This document shows positions 32,219-40,073 of a stretch of DNA of 64,000 nt, piece by piece (within the stretch, counting starts at the first letter, position 1; the number at the start of each line of letters is the position of its first letter). The stretch lies in NCBI GenBank assembly GCA_020853755.1, contig JADYYG010000027.1:62001-126000 (forward strand), in the 5' to 3' direction. A program made the position numbers and the translations under genes. Origin of the DNA: Dehalococcoidia bacterium (lineage in GTDB: Bacteria; Chloroflexota; Dehalococcoidia; Tepidiformales; Tepidiformaceae). Under the pieces are notes generated by a model, which made no database searches, was not told where the DNA came from, and was given only the letters and a program-made list of their open reading frames with translations.

Positions 32219-33106
32219 ATGAGCAAGAAGGCCGACAAGAAGAAGCACAAGAAGCAGAAGCACGCGAAGCAGATCCCGTTCGCCGCCGGCCAACCGGCCC
32301 CGCCGATCGGGTCGGCCCAGCAGGAAGCGCCCCCGCCGATCGAAGGGCCGCTCCGGGCGATGGTCATCATGGCCCACCCGGACGATGCCGAGTTCCTCTG
32401 CTCGGGGACGGTTGCGAAGTGGTGCAAGGAAGGCTGGGACGTCTACTACGTCCTCGTCACCGGAGGCGACAAAGGCACGCACGACGACACGATGCATCCG
32501 GAGAAGCTGGCCGCCATCCGCGAAGAGGAGCAGCGCGCCGCCTGCCGCGTCCTCGGCGTAAAGGAGTGCATCTTCCTCGGCTACCCGGACGGCTTCACGA
32601 GCGAAAGCGCCGAACTGCGTGGCCAGGTCGTGCGGCTTCTCCGTATGCACCGGCCGGACGTCGTCATCACCTGGGACGCCTTCCGCGGAACCTTCAACCA
32701 CCGCGACCACCGCAACGTCGGCCAGGCCACCATGGACGCCATCTACCCCATCGTGCGCGACCGCCTCTTCTACCAGCGTGACGAAGAAGAGGGGCTGCCT
32801 TCGCACCAGGTGAACGAGGTGCTCCTCGCGGGCGCCGTCGATGGTGACTACGCCGTGGACATCACCGATGTCTGGGAGACGAAGGTCGATGCCATCCTCT
32901 GCCACACCAGCCAGATCGGCGAGCGCACGAAGGAGGCGTTCCTGAAGGAGCGCGCCGAGCGCGAGGCGAAGGAGCCGGGCAAGCCTATCGAAGAGCGGTT
33001 CCGGCGCTGGAGCATTCGGCGGCCAATGCGGCAGACAAAGGACGATGGCGAAAAGAAGGACGAGACGGCCGTCGGTGCGAAGGCAAAACCGCAGCACGCC
33101 GCCTGA
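32219..33106 (+). CDS. PIG-L family deacetylase
   Basis: The 295-residue protein is a zinc-dependent deacetylase of the LmbE/PIG-L fold, which removes acetyl groups from N-acetylglucosamine-type or related substrates (for example in mycothiol or bacillithiol synthesis). The metal motif is HPDDAEFLCSG near residue 52, with the second His pair in FNHRDHRNVG. The first 20 residues are extremely lysine-rich (MSKKADKKKHKKQKHAKQ), an unusual basic tail. The C-terminus also has a charged extension. The gene is divergent from the small zinc-motif protein gene. Confidence 0.9.
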   Translation: MSKKADKKKHKKQKHAKQIPFAAGQPAPPIGSAQQEAPPPIEGPLRAMVIMAHPDDAEFLCSGTVAKWCKEGWDVYYVLVTGGDKGTHDDTMHPEKLAAIREEEQRAACRVLGVKECIFLGYPDGFTSESAELRGQVVRLLRMHRPDVVITWDAFRGTFNHRDHRNVGQATMDAIYPIVRDRLFYQRDEEEGLPSHQVNEVLLAGAVDGDYAVDITDVWETKVDAILCHTSQIGERTKEAFLKERAEREAKEPGKPIEERFRRWSIRRPMRQTKDDGEKKDETAVGAKAKPQHAA

Positions 33107-33109
33107 ACG

Positions 33110-33136
33110 CCGGTAGCGCCGGCGGCTCCCGCCCGG
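33110..33136. repeat. Dispersed CCGGTAGCGCC repeat
   Basis: CCGGTAGCGCC at 33110-33120 followed by a GC-rich stretch ending CGCCCGG resembles the first 26 bases of the tandem repeat at 26681. Only the ends are well conserved. It follows the PIG-L gene stop by three bases. Confidence 0.5.
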
Positions 33137-33151
33137 CCAGTTTATACGTGG

Positions 33152-33163
33152 ATGTTCCAACAT
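33152..33163. promoter_or_regulatory. Inverted repeat ATGTTCCAACAT, possible operator
   Basis: ATGTT and AACAT arms are separated by CC. The site lies just upstream of a -10-like TAGGAT (33179-33184) and 68 bases before the enoyl-CoA hydratase gene, a reasonable place for repressor binding. The binding protein is unknown. Confidence 0.4.
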
Positions 33164-33178
33164 ATTCCGGTTCCGGCG

Positions 33179-33184
33179 TAGGAT
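33179..33184 (+). promoter_or_regulatory. -10-like hexamer TAGGAT for the carboxylase cluster
   Basis: TAGGAT lies 46 bases before the ATG at 33231. TTCCAA at 33155-33160 is a poor -35 match 18 bases upstream and overlaps the inverted repeat. Confidence 0.4.
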
Positions 33185-33230
33185 TTGCGCACTACGTTCC
33201 CGGAGCACGGGGTGTCATGAAGGGATCTCC

Positions 33231-34031
33231 ATGTCTTTCGAATGCCTGACCTACGACAAGCAGGATCACATCGCCACGGTCACGCTGAACCGCCCTGAGC
33301 GGCTGAACGCGCTCAACCGCGCGCTCCAGCTGGAAGTGGTTGCAGCCGCCAACGAGGCGCGCTCCGATGATGACGTCTGGGCCATCATCGTGACCGGCGC
33401 CGGGCGCGGCTTCTGTTCCGGCGCGGATATCAGCGGCCCACGCCCGGACGGCCCGCAGGCGACGCCGCCGCAGAACCAGCTGCTCGACGAGTTCCACTGG
33501 GTCGGTGACCAGGCGATGGCCATCTACAACCTCGACAAGCCAACCATCGCCGCCATGAATGGCGTGTGCGCCGGCGCAGGGATGAGCCTCGCGCTCTCCT
33601 GTGATCTTCGCGTCGGCTCGGAGAACGCCCGTTTCCGCAGTGTCTTCCTCGAACGGAACCTCTCGCCGGACTCGGGCATGAGTTGGTTCCTCACGCGCAT
33701 CCTCGGCTACAGCCGCGCGATCGACCTGATCCTCACGAGCCGCGACGTTGCCGCCGACGAGGCCTACCGTCTCGGCCTCCTCGACCGGCTGGTCCCGCAT
33801 GACCGGCTGATGGAAGAAGCGCTCGCGCTGGCCCACCAGATCACGCGCTGGCCGCCGGTCGCTGTCCGCGCAGCCAAGCGGGTCACCCAGCAGAACCTGA
33901 ACAAGGACCTCGAAGACGGCCTGCGCAACGAGGCCTACCACCTCGAATACGGCCGCAAAGCGAAGAATGACTCCCGCGAGGCGCTGACCGCGCGCATGGA
34001 GAAGCGCGACCCGGTCTACACAGGGACGTAG
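33231..34031 (+). CDS. Enoyl-CoA hydratase/isomerase family protein
   Basis: The 266-residue crotonase-fold protein likely hydrates enoyl-CoA. The two oxyanion-hole segments are seen: RPERLNALN and the GRGFCSGADISG-type AGRGFCSGADIS (about residues 58-69), and NGVCAGAGMSLALSCDLRVG (about 107-126). The catalytic acid position in FLERNLSPDSGMSW carries Glu or Asp residues typical of the family. AAGGGA precedes the start. It is the first gene of a plausible operon with the carboxylase, the acyl-CoA dehydrogenase at 37518 and the CoA-transferase. Confidence 0.92.
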   Translation: MSFECLTYDKQDHIATVTLNRPERLNALNRALQLEVVAAANEARSDDDVWAIIVTGAGRGFCSGADISGPRPDGPQATPPQNQLLDEFHWVGDQAMAIYNLDKPTIAAMNGVCAGAGMSLALSCDLRVGSENARFRSVFLERNLSPDSGMSWFLTRILGYSRAIDLILTSRDVAADEAYRLGLLDRLVPHDRLMEEALALAHQITRWPPVAVRAAKRVTQQNLNKDLEDGLRNEAYHLEYGRKAKNDSREALTARMEKRDPVYTGT

Positions 34032-34080
34032 CCGCCGGTCGGCCCACGTCATCCGATCAGCCAACCTCATGGAGTGAGTA

Positions 34081-37000
34081 GTGTTCTCGAAGTTACTTGT
34101 AGCGAATCGCGGCGAGATCGCGGTCCGCATCATCCGTACTGCCCGCGAGATGGGCATTCGCACCGTCGCCATCTACTCGGACGATGATGCGCTTGCCCCG
34201 CATGTAACGCTGGCTGATGAGGCCGTCGCCCTTGGCGGCGAGGGCGCGCCGCCCTACCTCGATATCAAGGGCGTGGTCGCTGTCGCATTGACGCACGGCT
34301 GTGAAGCGCTCCACCCCGGCTACGGGCTGCTGAGCGAGAACGCCGACTTTGCCGCTGCCTGCGCCGAAGCAGGGGTTGTCTTCATCGGGCCGCCGGCCGG
34401 CCCGCTCCGCCTGATGGGCGACAAGGTGCAGGCCCGCGCCGCTGCTGCCGCCGCCGGGCTGCCCATCCTTCGCGGCGAGCCGGTGGCAACCATCGGCGAT
34501 GCGGCGGGCTTCTTCGCAAGTCTTGCCCCCGGCGCCACCATGCTCCTCAAGGCGGTCGCCGGCGGCGGTGGCCGCGGGCTCCGCGTCATCAACGAGGAGG
34601 CGGACATCGCAAAGGCGTTCCCTCGTGCCCAGTCCGAAGCGCGCGCCTCCTTCGGCGATGACCGCCTCTACGCCGAGCAGTTCGTCGCGCGGGCGCGCCA
34701 CATCGAAGTCCAGGTGCTCGGTGACGCGAACGGCAACATCGTCCACCTCGGCGAGCGTGATTGCAGCCTCCAGCGCCGCCACCAGAAGGTGCTCGAACTC
34801 GCCCCGGCGCCTGCTTTCCCCGCGGCCCTGCGCGAACGCATCACGGCCGCCGCGGTCGCTCTCGCTCGTTCCGTCGGCTACCAGAACGCCGGCACCGTCG
34901 AATTCCTGGTCGATTCCAGCCAACCGCTGACCGGCGACTCGCCGTTCTACTTCATCGAGGCGAACGCCCGCCTCCAGGTCGAACACACCATCACCGAGGA
35001 GGTCATGGGGCTCGACCTCGTCCGGGCGCAGCTGGAGATCGCCGCGGGCAGGTCGCTGGAATCCCTCGGCATTACGGCCCGCGCCGCCCGCGGCTTCGCC
35101 ATTCAGGCCCGCGTGAACATGGAGACAATGCAGCCCGACGGCTCGGTCCGGCCCGCCGGCGGGGCGATCACCCGCTTCGACCTCCCGGGTGGCCCCGGCA
35201 TCCGGGTCGATACGTTCGGCTCTGCCGGCTTCCAGCCGAGCAACCGGTTCGATTCGCTCCTCGCCAAGGTCATTGGCAGCACGCCGCAGGATGACTTCGC
35301 CGTTGCCGCCGCCCGCACCGCGGGCGCGCTCGCCGAATTCCGCATCGAAGGCACGCGGACGAACGCCCCGTTCCTCCGCGCCCTTCTTGATCATGAGGCC
35401 CTGGCGCAGGGCGCTCTCTACACCCGCTTCATCGATGACCACGCTGCCGAGATCCTTGCCTCGATCGTGGAACCAGAACCGGCCGGGGGCGCCCTTCCCG
35501 GGGAGAAGTCGGGCCTCGCCGGCGTAAAGCTCGAAACGAACGACCCGCTCGCCGTCCTCTCCTACGGCCAGTCCGAAGGCCGCGGCGTGCGCAAGAGCGC
35601 TGCCGTCGCCGAGGTGGCCGCAGATGGCATGGCCATCATCGCCTCGCCGCTCCAGGGGACGATCGTCAGCCTCTCCGTCGGCATCGGCGATGCCGTCAGG
35701 GCGGGCCAGACAGTGCTCATCATGGAATCGATGAAGATGGAGCACGAGATCCGCGCGGAGAAGAGCGGCGTCGTCCAGCGAATCTCGGTCTCCCCCGGCG
35801 ATACGATCGTTGAAGGCCTCACCCTCCTCGTGCTCGAAGAGGCCCACGTCGAAGGCGGCGCCGACCATGCAGAGGAAGCCATCGACCTCGATTTCATCCG
35901 CCCGGACCTCGACCGCGTGCTCACCCGGCGGAGCTTCACCCGAGACGAGAATCGCCCTGATGCGGTCGCCCGCCGCCGCAAAACGGGGCAGCAGACCGCG
36001 CGCGAGAACATCGGCCACCTGGTCGATCCCGGTACCTTCGTCGAGTACGGCCCGCTCGTTCTGGCGGCGCAGCGTTCCCGCCGGTCCGAGGAAGAGCTGA
36101 TTGTGAAAAGCCCCGCCGACGGCATGGTCACGGGGGTTGGCAGCGTCAACGGGGACCTTTTCGACGACCCTGCCTCGCGCTGCGCCATCATGTCCTACGA
36201 CTACACCGTTTTCGCCGGCACGCAGGGGGTCCAGAACCACCGCAAGACAGACCGCATGATCGGCGTCGCCGAAAGCGGCCGCATGCCCATGATCCTGTTC
36301 GCCGAAGGCGGCGGGGGCCGCCCCGGTGACACCGACCGCGTCGGCTCAAGCGCCAGCACCACCTTCTCCCGGTTCGCCCAGCTCAGCGGCCTTGTCCCCA
36401 TGGTTGGCATCACCTCCGGGCGCTGTTTCGCGGGCAATGCGTCACTGCTCGGCTGCTGCGATGTCATTATCGCCACCGAGGGTTCGAACATCGGCATGGG
36501 CGGGCCGGCGATGATCGAAGGGGGCGGCCTCGGCGTCTACGCCCCGGAAGACATCGGTACGATGGACATCCAGGCCGCCAACGGCGTTGTTGACGTCCTC
36601 GTCGAGGACGAAGGTGAAGCCGTGGAGGTCGCGAAGAAGTACCTCTCCTACTTCCAGGGCCCGATCAAGGAGTGGAAGGCGCCCGACCAGCGCCTCATGC
36701 GCCGCATCATCCCCGAGAACCGATTGCGCGTGTACGACGTCCGGAAGGTTATCGAGACGCTCTCTGATGAGGGCTGGGTCCTCGAACTCCGCTCGAAGTT
36801 CGGCGCCGGTTCGATCACATCCTTCATCCGTGTCGAGGGCCGGCCCGTCGGCGTGATTGCTAACAACCCGGCGCACCTCGGCGGGGCCATCGACTCCGAC
36901 GGCGCCGACAAGGCGGCACGCTTCATGCAGCTCTGCGACGCCTTCGATATTCCCATCCTGTACCTCTGCGACACACCCGGCATCATGGTAGGCCCGGAGG

Positions 37001-37446
37001 TCGAGAAGACCGCGCTCGTCCGCCATTCCAGCAGGATGTTCCTTATCGGTGCGAACCTCTCCGTGCCGTTCTTCACCGTCATCCTGCGCAAGGCCTATGG
37101 GCTCGGCGCCATTGCGATGGCGGGCGGGTCCTACAAGGTGCCGATGTTCTCCGTCGCCTGGCCCACCGGCGAGTTCGGCGGCATGGGCCTCGAAGGCTCG
37201 GTGAAACTCGGCTTCCGCGAGGTCCTCGCCGCCATCCAGGACCCCGAGGAGCGCCGCCAGAAATACGAGTCAATGGTCGCGCGAGCCTATGAGAACGGGA
37301 CGGCGCTGAATAACGCCAGCGGATTCGGCATCGACGATGCGATCGACCCGGCGGAGACCCGCTACTGGTTGGCAAACCTGCTCGCGAGCATTCGACCGCC
37401 CGCCCCGAGGGACGGCAAGAAGCGCAGCGCCATCGACGCCTGGTAG
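34081..37446 (+). CDS. Single-chain biotin-dependent acyl-CoA carboxylase (BC-BCCP-CT fusion)
   Basis: The 1121-residue protein fuses all functional parts of an acyl-CoA carboxylase. Residues 1-450 are a biotin carboxylase (FSKLLVANRGEIAVRIIRTAREMG start, ATP-grasp GGGGRGLRVI, RDCSLQRRHQK, FIEANARLQVEHTITEEV). A BCCP domain follows with the biotinylated Lys at K552 in IMESMKMEHEI. From about 610 to the end comes a carboxyltransferase with VARRRKTGQQTARENI, SGRCFAGNASLLGCCD and GGSYKVPMFSVAWPTGEFGGMG. In two-component enzymes these lie on separate chains. The layout matches the long-chain acyl-CoA carboxylases described from mycobacteria. It starts at GTG with GGAG seven bases upstream. Confidence 0.93.
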   Translation: MFSKLLVANRGEIAVRIIRTAREMGIRTVAIYSDDDALAPHVTLADEAVALGGEGAPPYLDIKGVVAVALTHGCEALHPGYGLLSENADFAAACAEAGVVFIGPPAGPLRLMGDKVQARAAAAAAGLPILRGEPVATIGDAAGFFASLAPGATMLLKAVAGGGGRGLRVINEEADIAKAFPRAQSEARASFGDDRLYAEQFVARARHIEVQVLGDANGNIVHLGERDCSLQRRHQKVLELAPAPAFPAALRERITAAAVALARSVGYQNAGTVEFLVDSSQPLTGDSPFYFIEANARLQVEHTITEEVMGLDLVRAQLEIAAGRSLESLGITARAARGFAIQARVNMETMQPDGSVRPAGGAITRFDLPGGPGIRVDTFGSAGFQPSNRFDSLLAKVIGSTPQDDFAVAAARTAGALAEFRIEGTRTNAPFLRALLDHEALAQGALYTRFIDDHAAEILASIVEPEPAGGALPGEKSGLAGVKLETNDPLAVLSYGQSEGRGVRKSAAVAEVAADGMAIIASPLQGTIVSLSVGIGDAVRAGQTVLIMESMKMEHEIRAEKSGVVQRISVSPGDTIVEGLTLLVLEEAHVEGGADHAEEAIDLDFIRPDLDRVLTRRSFTRDENRPDAVARRRKTGQQTARENIGHLVDPGTFVEYGPLVLAAQRSRRSEEELIVKSPADGMVTGVGSVNGDLFDDPASRCAIMSYDYTVFAGTQGVQNHRKTDRMIGVAESGRMPMILFAEGGGGRPGDTDRVGSSASTTFSRFAQLSGLVPMVGITSGRCFAGNASLLGCCDVIIATEGSNIGMGGPAMIEGGGLGVYAPEDIGTMDIQAANGVVDVLVEDEGEAVEVAKKYLSYFQGPIKEWKAPDQRLMRRIIPENRLRVYDVRKVIETLSDEGWVLELRSKFGAGSITSFIRVEGRPVGVIANNPAHLGGAIDSDGADKAARFMQLCDAFDIPILYLCDTPGIMVGPEVEKTALVRHSSRMFLIGANLSVPFFTVILRKAYGLGAIAMAGGSYKVPMFSVAWPTGEFGGMGLEGSVKLGFREVLAAIQDPEERRQKYESMVARAYENGTALNNASGFGIDDAIDPAETRYWLANLLASIRPPAPRDGKKRSAIDAW

Positions 37447-37501
37447 GTATGAGCGAAGGAGGGGTGGCCGGTTCAACCCGCGTCACCCCTGCCTTCGAAG
37501 C

Positions 37502-37507
37502 TATACT
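37502..37507 (+). promoter_or_regulatory. -10-like hexamer TATACT inside the acyl-CoA cluster
   Basis: TATACT ends ten bases before the ATG at 37518, giving a very short leader. It suggests an internal promoter for the second half of the cluster. Confidence 0.5.
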
Positions 37508-37517
37508 CCCTCGCACT

Positions 37518-38657
37518 ATGGAATTCCGTTTTACTCCCGAACAGGAACAGTTCCGGGCGGAAGTGCGCTCCTTCATCAAGACCGAGTGGCCAAAGGCCCG
37601 GCAGGGCGAGTCGTTTACGAAGAAACTGGCCGCGAAGGGCTGGCTCACCATGTCGTGGCCGAAAGAGCACGGCGGCCAGGGCACGGACCACATGCGCCAG
37701 CTCGTCTACAACGAGGAGATGGCCTACAACCGCGCGCCGGGACAGACCATGGGCACCGACCGCGTCGGCCCGACGATCATCCTCTTCGGGACGGACCGGC
37801 AGAAGGCGGAGTTCCTCCCCCGCATCGTGAAAGACGAGATCACGTGGTGCCAGGGCTTCAGCGAACCCGGCTCAGGCTCCGACCTCGCGAGCCTGCAGAC
37901 CCGCGCCATCCGCGACGGCGACCAGTACGTCATCAACGGTCAGAAGATCTGGACGTCGAACGCCCAGCACGCTGACTACATCATCCTCCTCGCGCGGACT
38001 GACCCGGACGCGCCGAAGCACCGCGGCATTACATACTTCCTCGTCGATATGAAGTCGCCTGGCATCACCGTGCGGCCGCTGATGCAGATGACCGGCCAGG
38101 CCGGCTTCAACGAGGTCTTCTTCGACGATGTGCGCGTGCCTGCCGATGCCGTGGTCGGCGAGGTCAACCGCGGCTGGTACGTGTCGACCGCGACGCTCGA
38201 CTTCGAGCGATCCGGCATCGGCCGGGTCATCGGCGGGCTGCGCACCTACGAAGAGGTGGTCGCGTTCGCGAAGCAGACCCCGGCGCGCGAGGCGGGCGGC
38301 CGCACCGTCTGGGATGACCGTGTGACCCGCCTCGCGCTGGCCGACATCGGGTTGAGCTTCAGCGTCGGCCGCCTGCTGAGCTACCGCGTGGCCTGGATGC
38401 AGAGCCGCGGCCTTGTCCCGAACTACGAAGCCTCGATGGCGAAGACGCTCGGCACCGAACTCCACCAGCGCATGGCCCGGGTGGCCATGAACACGCTCGG
38501 CATGGCGGGCCAGGTGATGGGCGGCCCGGGCGCGGCCATCGGCGGGCTTGCCGGGCAGACCTACCTCGCGACCGTCTCGCTGACCATCGCGGCGGGGACA
38601 TCCGAGATCAACCGGAACATCATCGCGCAGCGCGGCCTCGGCCTGCCGCGAGGCTGA
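37518..38657 (+). CDS. Acyl-CoA dehydrogenase
   Basis: The 379-residue flavoenzyme resembles the dehydrogenase at 5406 in architecture. Typical parts are MEFRFTPEQEQFRAEVRSFI, the flavin motif FSEPGSGSDLASLQTRA, QYVINGQKIWTSNAQHADYIILLARTD, and the C-terminal AAGTSEINRNIIAQRGLGLPRG. It introduces a double bond into an acyl-CoA and passes electrons to ETF. ATG 37518 was preferred because a -10-like TATACT lies 10 bases upstream and the alternative adds 23 non-homologous residues. In this operon it probably acts on the same acyl-CoA pool as the carboxylase. Confidence 0.93.
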   Translation: MEFRFTPEQEQFRAEVRSFIKTEWPKARQGESFTKKLAAKGWLTMSWPKEHGGQGTDHMRQLVYNEEMAYNRAPGQTMGTDRVGPTIILFGTDRQKAEFLPRIVKDEITWCQGFSEPGSGSDLASLQTRAIRDGDQYVINGQKIWTSNAQHADYIILLARTDPDAPKHRGITYFLVDMKSPGITVRPLMQMTGQAGFNEVFFDDVRVPADAVVGEVNRGWYVSTATLDFERSGIGRVIGGLRTYEEVVAFAKQTPAREAGGRTVWDDRVTRLALADIGLSFSVGRLLSYRVAWMQSRGLVPNYEASMAKTLGTELHQRMARVAMNTLGMAGQVMGGPGAAIGGLAGQTYLATVSLTIAAGTSEINRNIIAQRGLGLPRG

Positions 38658-38664
38658 AGCCGCG

Positions 38665-38670
38665 TACAAT
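38665..38670 (+). promoter_or_regulatory. -10-like hexamer TACAAT between dehydrogenase and CoA-transferase genes
   Basis: TACAAT lies eight bases after the dehydrogenase stop and 91 bases before the CoA-transferase start, so it may drive the CoA-transferase gene from a longer leader. Confidence 0.35.
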
Positions 38671-38761
38671 CGCCCGCACACAGTTTCGCGCACCGGGGGC
38701 AGCCGCATGACCAGTCATCGAACACCGCGGGGCGCGGTAAACCCATCCCGTGGGTGTGTCC

Positions 38762-40057
38762 ATGAGTGACTCCCTCCAGCCAAACGGCGTCCTCAAGGGC
38801 GTGAAAGTGCTCGACTTCAGCGAGTACATCGCCGGGCCGCTCGCCGGCGAGATGCTCGCCGACTTCGGCGCGGACGTAATCAAGGTGGAGCCGCCACTCG
38901 GCGACTTCTGGCGCCATACCGCGCCCGTGGCCCCCGCCGAGAGCCGGGGCTTCATCGGCGTGAACAAGGGCAAGCGCAGCATCTCACTCGACCTGAAGCA
39001 CCCCGGCGCGCGGGATGTGCTGCATCGCGCGGTGAAGGCCAGCGACGTGATGCTGGCGAACTACCGGCCCGGCGTTGCCGCCCGTCTCGGCGCCGACTAC
39101 GCGAGCCTGAGCGCCATCAACCCCCGGCTCATCTACTGCGAGAACACCGCCTTCGGGTCGAAGGGCCCCTACCGCGACCGGGCGGGCTTCGACCTCGTGT
39201 CCCAGGCGATGACCGGCATCATGTCGTTCGAAGGCGCGGGCGGCGTACCCCACCCCATCATCACCACCAGCCCGACTGACCTTTCGGCGGGCATGTTCAT
39301 GGCCTACTCGGTGGCTGCGGCGCTCTACCAGCGCGAACTGACCGGCAAGGGCCAGTACATCGAGACGAGCCTGTTCGGCGCTGGCATCTTCGTCCAGTAC
39401 CGCCCGATGTTCGCGATCGAGCGGTTCGACGAGAAGCCGCGCACCCAGATGCTCGCCGACATCGCACAGGCGCGCAGCGAAGGCAAGCGTCCGGATGAGG
39501 TCACGGCCGAGCGGCGCTCGCGCGGCGACGTGCTCCGGCGCGGAAACCCGTACTACAAGATCTTCGAAACCCAGGACGGTTACATCGCCCTCGCCTGCCT
39601 GAACAACCGCCTGCGCCGCGCTGCCGTCCGCGTCCTCGGCGTCGAAGACCCGCGCGTCGAAGGCGACGAATTCAACATGGACCAGCTCAGCCCCGAGGAA
39701 ACGATGCTCATCGGCGAACTGATTGCCGCTATCTTCTCGGGCAAGACCACCGATGAATGGGTCGAGGCATTCGATGCAGCCGGCGTGCCCTGCGGCGCTG
39801 TACGCATGACCGCGGAACTGTTCGATGACCCGCACGTCAAGGCTGAAGGCTTCCTCCAGGAGTTCGAACACCCGGTGCTTGGCAAGGTCATCCAGGCGAA
39901 TAGCCCGGTGCGAATGAGCGGCGGCGAAACGGGTACCCGCCGGCCGTCTCCGGCGCTCGGCCAGCACACGCGCGAGTTCCTCGCGGAGCTTGGCTACTCG
40001 CCCGCCGAGGTCACTGCGCTCGAGGAGGCGAAGGTCGTTCGCAGTTGGGCCGGCTGA
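38762..40057 (+). CDS. CaiB/BaiF family CoA-transferase
   Basis: The 431-residue class III CoA-transferase has GVKVLDFSEYIAGPLAGEMLADFGADVIKVEPPLGD at the N-terminus, NKGKRSISLDLKHPG, a LANYRPGVAARLGAD segment and the SPTDLSAGMFMAYSVAAALY region. A second GFLQEFEHPVLGK-type tail is also typical. It transfers CoA between acids. It is the last gene of the acyl-CoA cluster at 33231-40057 and may activate or recycle the acid whose CoA ester the carboxylase uses. ATG 38762 has no strong Shine-Dalgarno site; GTG 38750 is an alternative. Confidence 0.92.
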   Translation: MSDSLQPNGVLKGVKVLDFSEYIAGPLAGEMLADFGADVIKVEPPLGDFWRHTAPVAPAESRGFIGVNKGKRSISLDLKHPGARDVLHRAVKASDVMLANYRPGVAARLGADYASLSAINPRLIYCENTAFGSKGPYRDRAGFDLVSQAMTGIMSFEGAGGVPHPIITTSPTDLSAGMFMAYSVAAALYQRELTGKGQYIETSLFGAGIFVQYRPMFAIERFDEKPRTQMLADIAQARSEGKRPDEVTAERRSRGDVLRRGNPYYKIFETQDGYIALACLNNRLRRAAVRVLGVEDPRVEGDEFNMDQLSPEETMLIGELIAAIFSGKTTDEWVEAFDAAGVPCGAVRMTAELFDDPHVKAEGFLQEFEHPVLGKVIQANSPVRMSGGETGTRRPSPALGQHTREFLAELGYSPAEVTALEEAKVVRSWAG

Positions 40058-40073
40058 CGGCGCAAGCTCGCGC

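Noticed and set aside
31820-33208. 462-residue frame that covers the small zinc-motif gene and runs opposite the PIG-L gene
   Set aside because: Only the last 102 codons look real. The upstream part mirrors the PIG-L gene, and a leaderless promoter signal fits the shorter start at 32128.
34093-36240. Long antisense open frame opposite the carboxylase gene
   Set aside because: It has the same shadow character, with the conserved biotin carboxylase sequence on the + strand explaining the openness.
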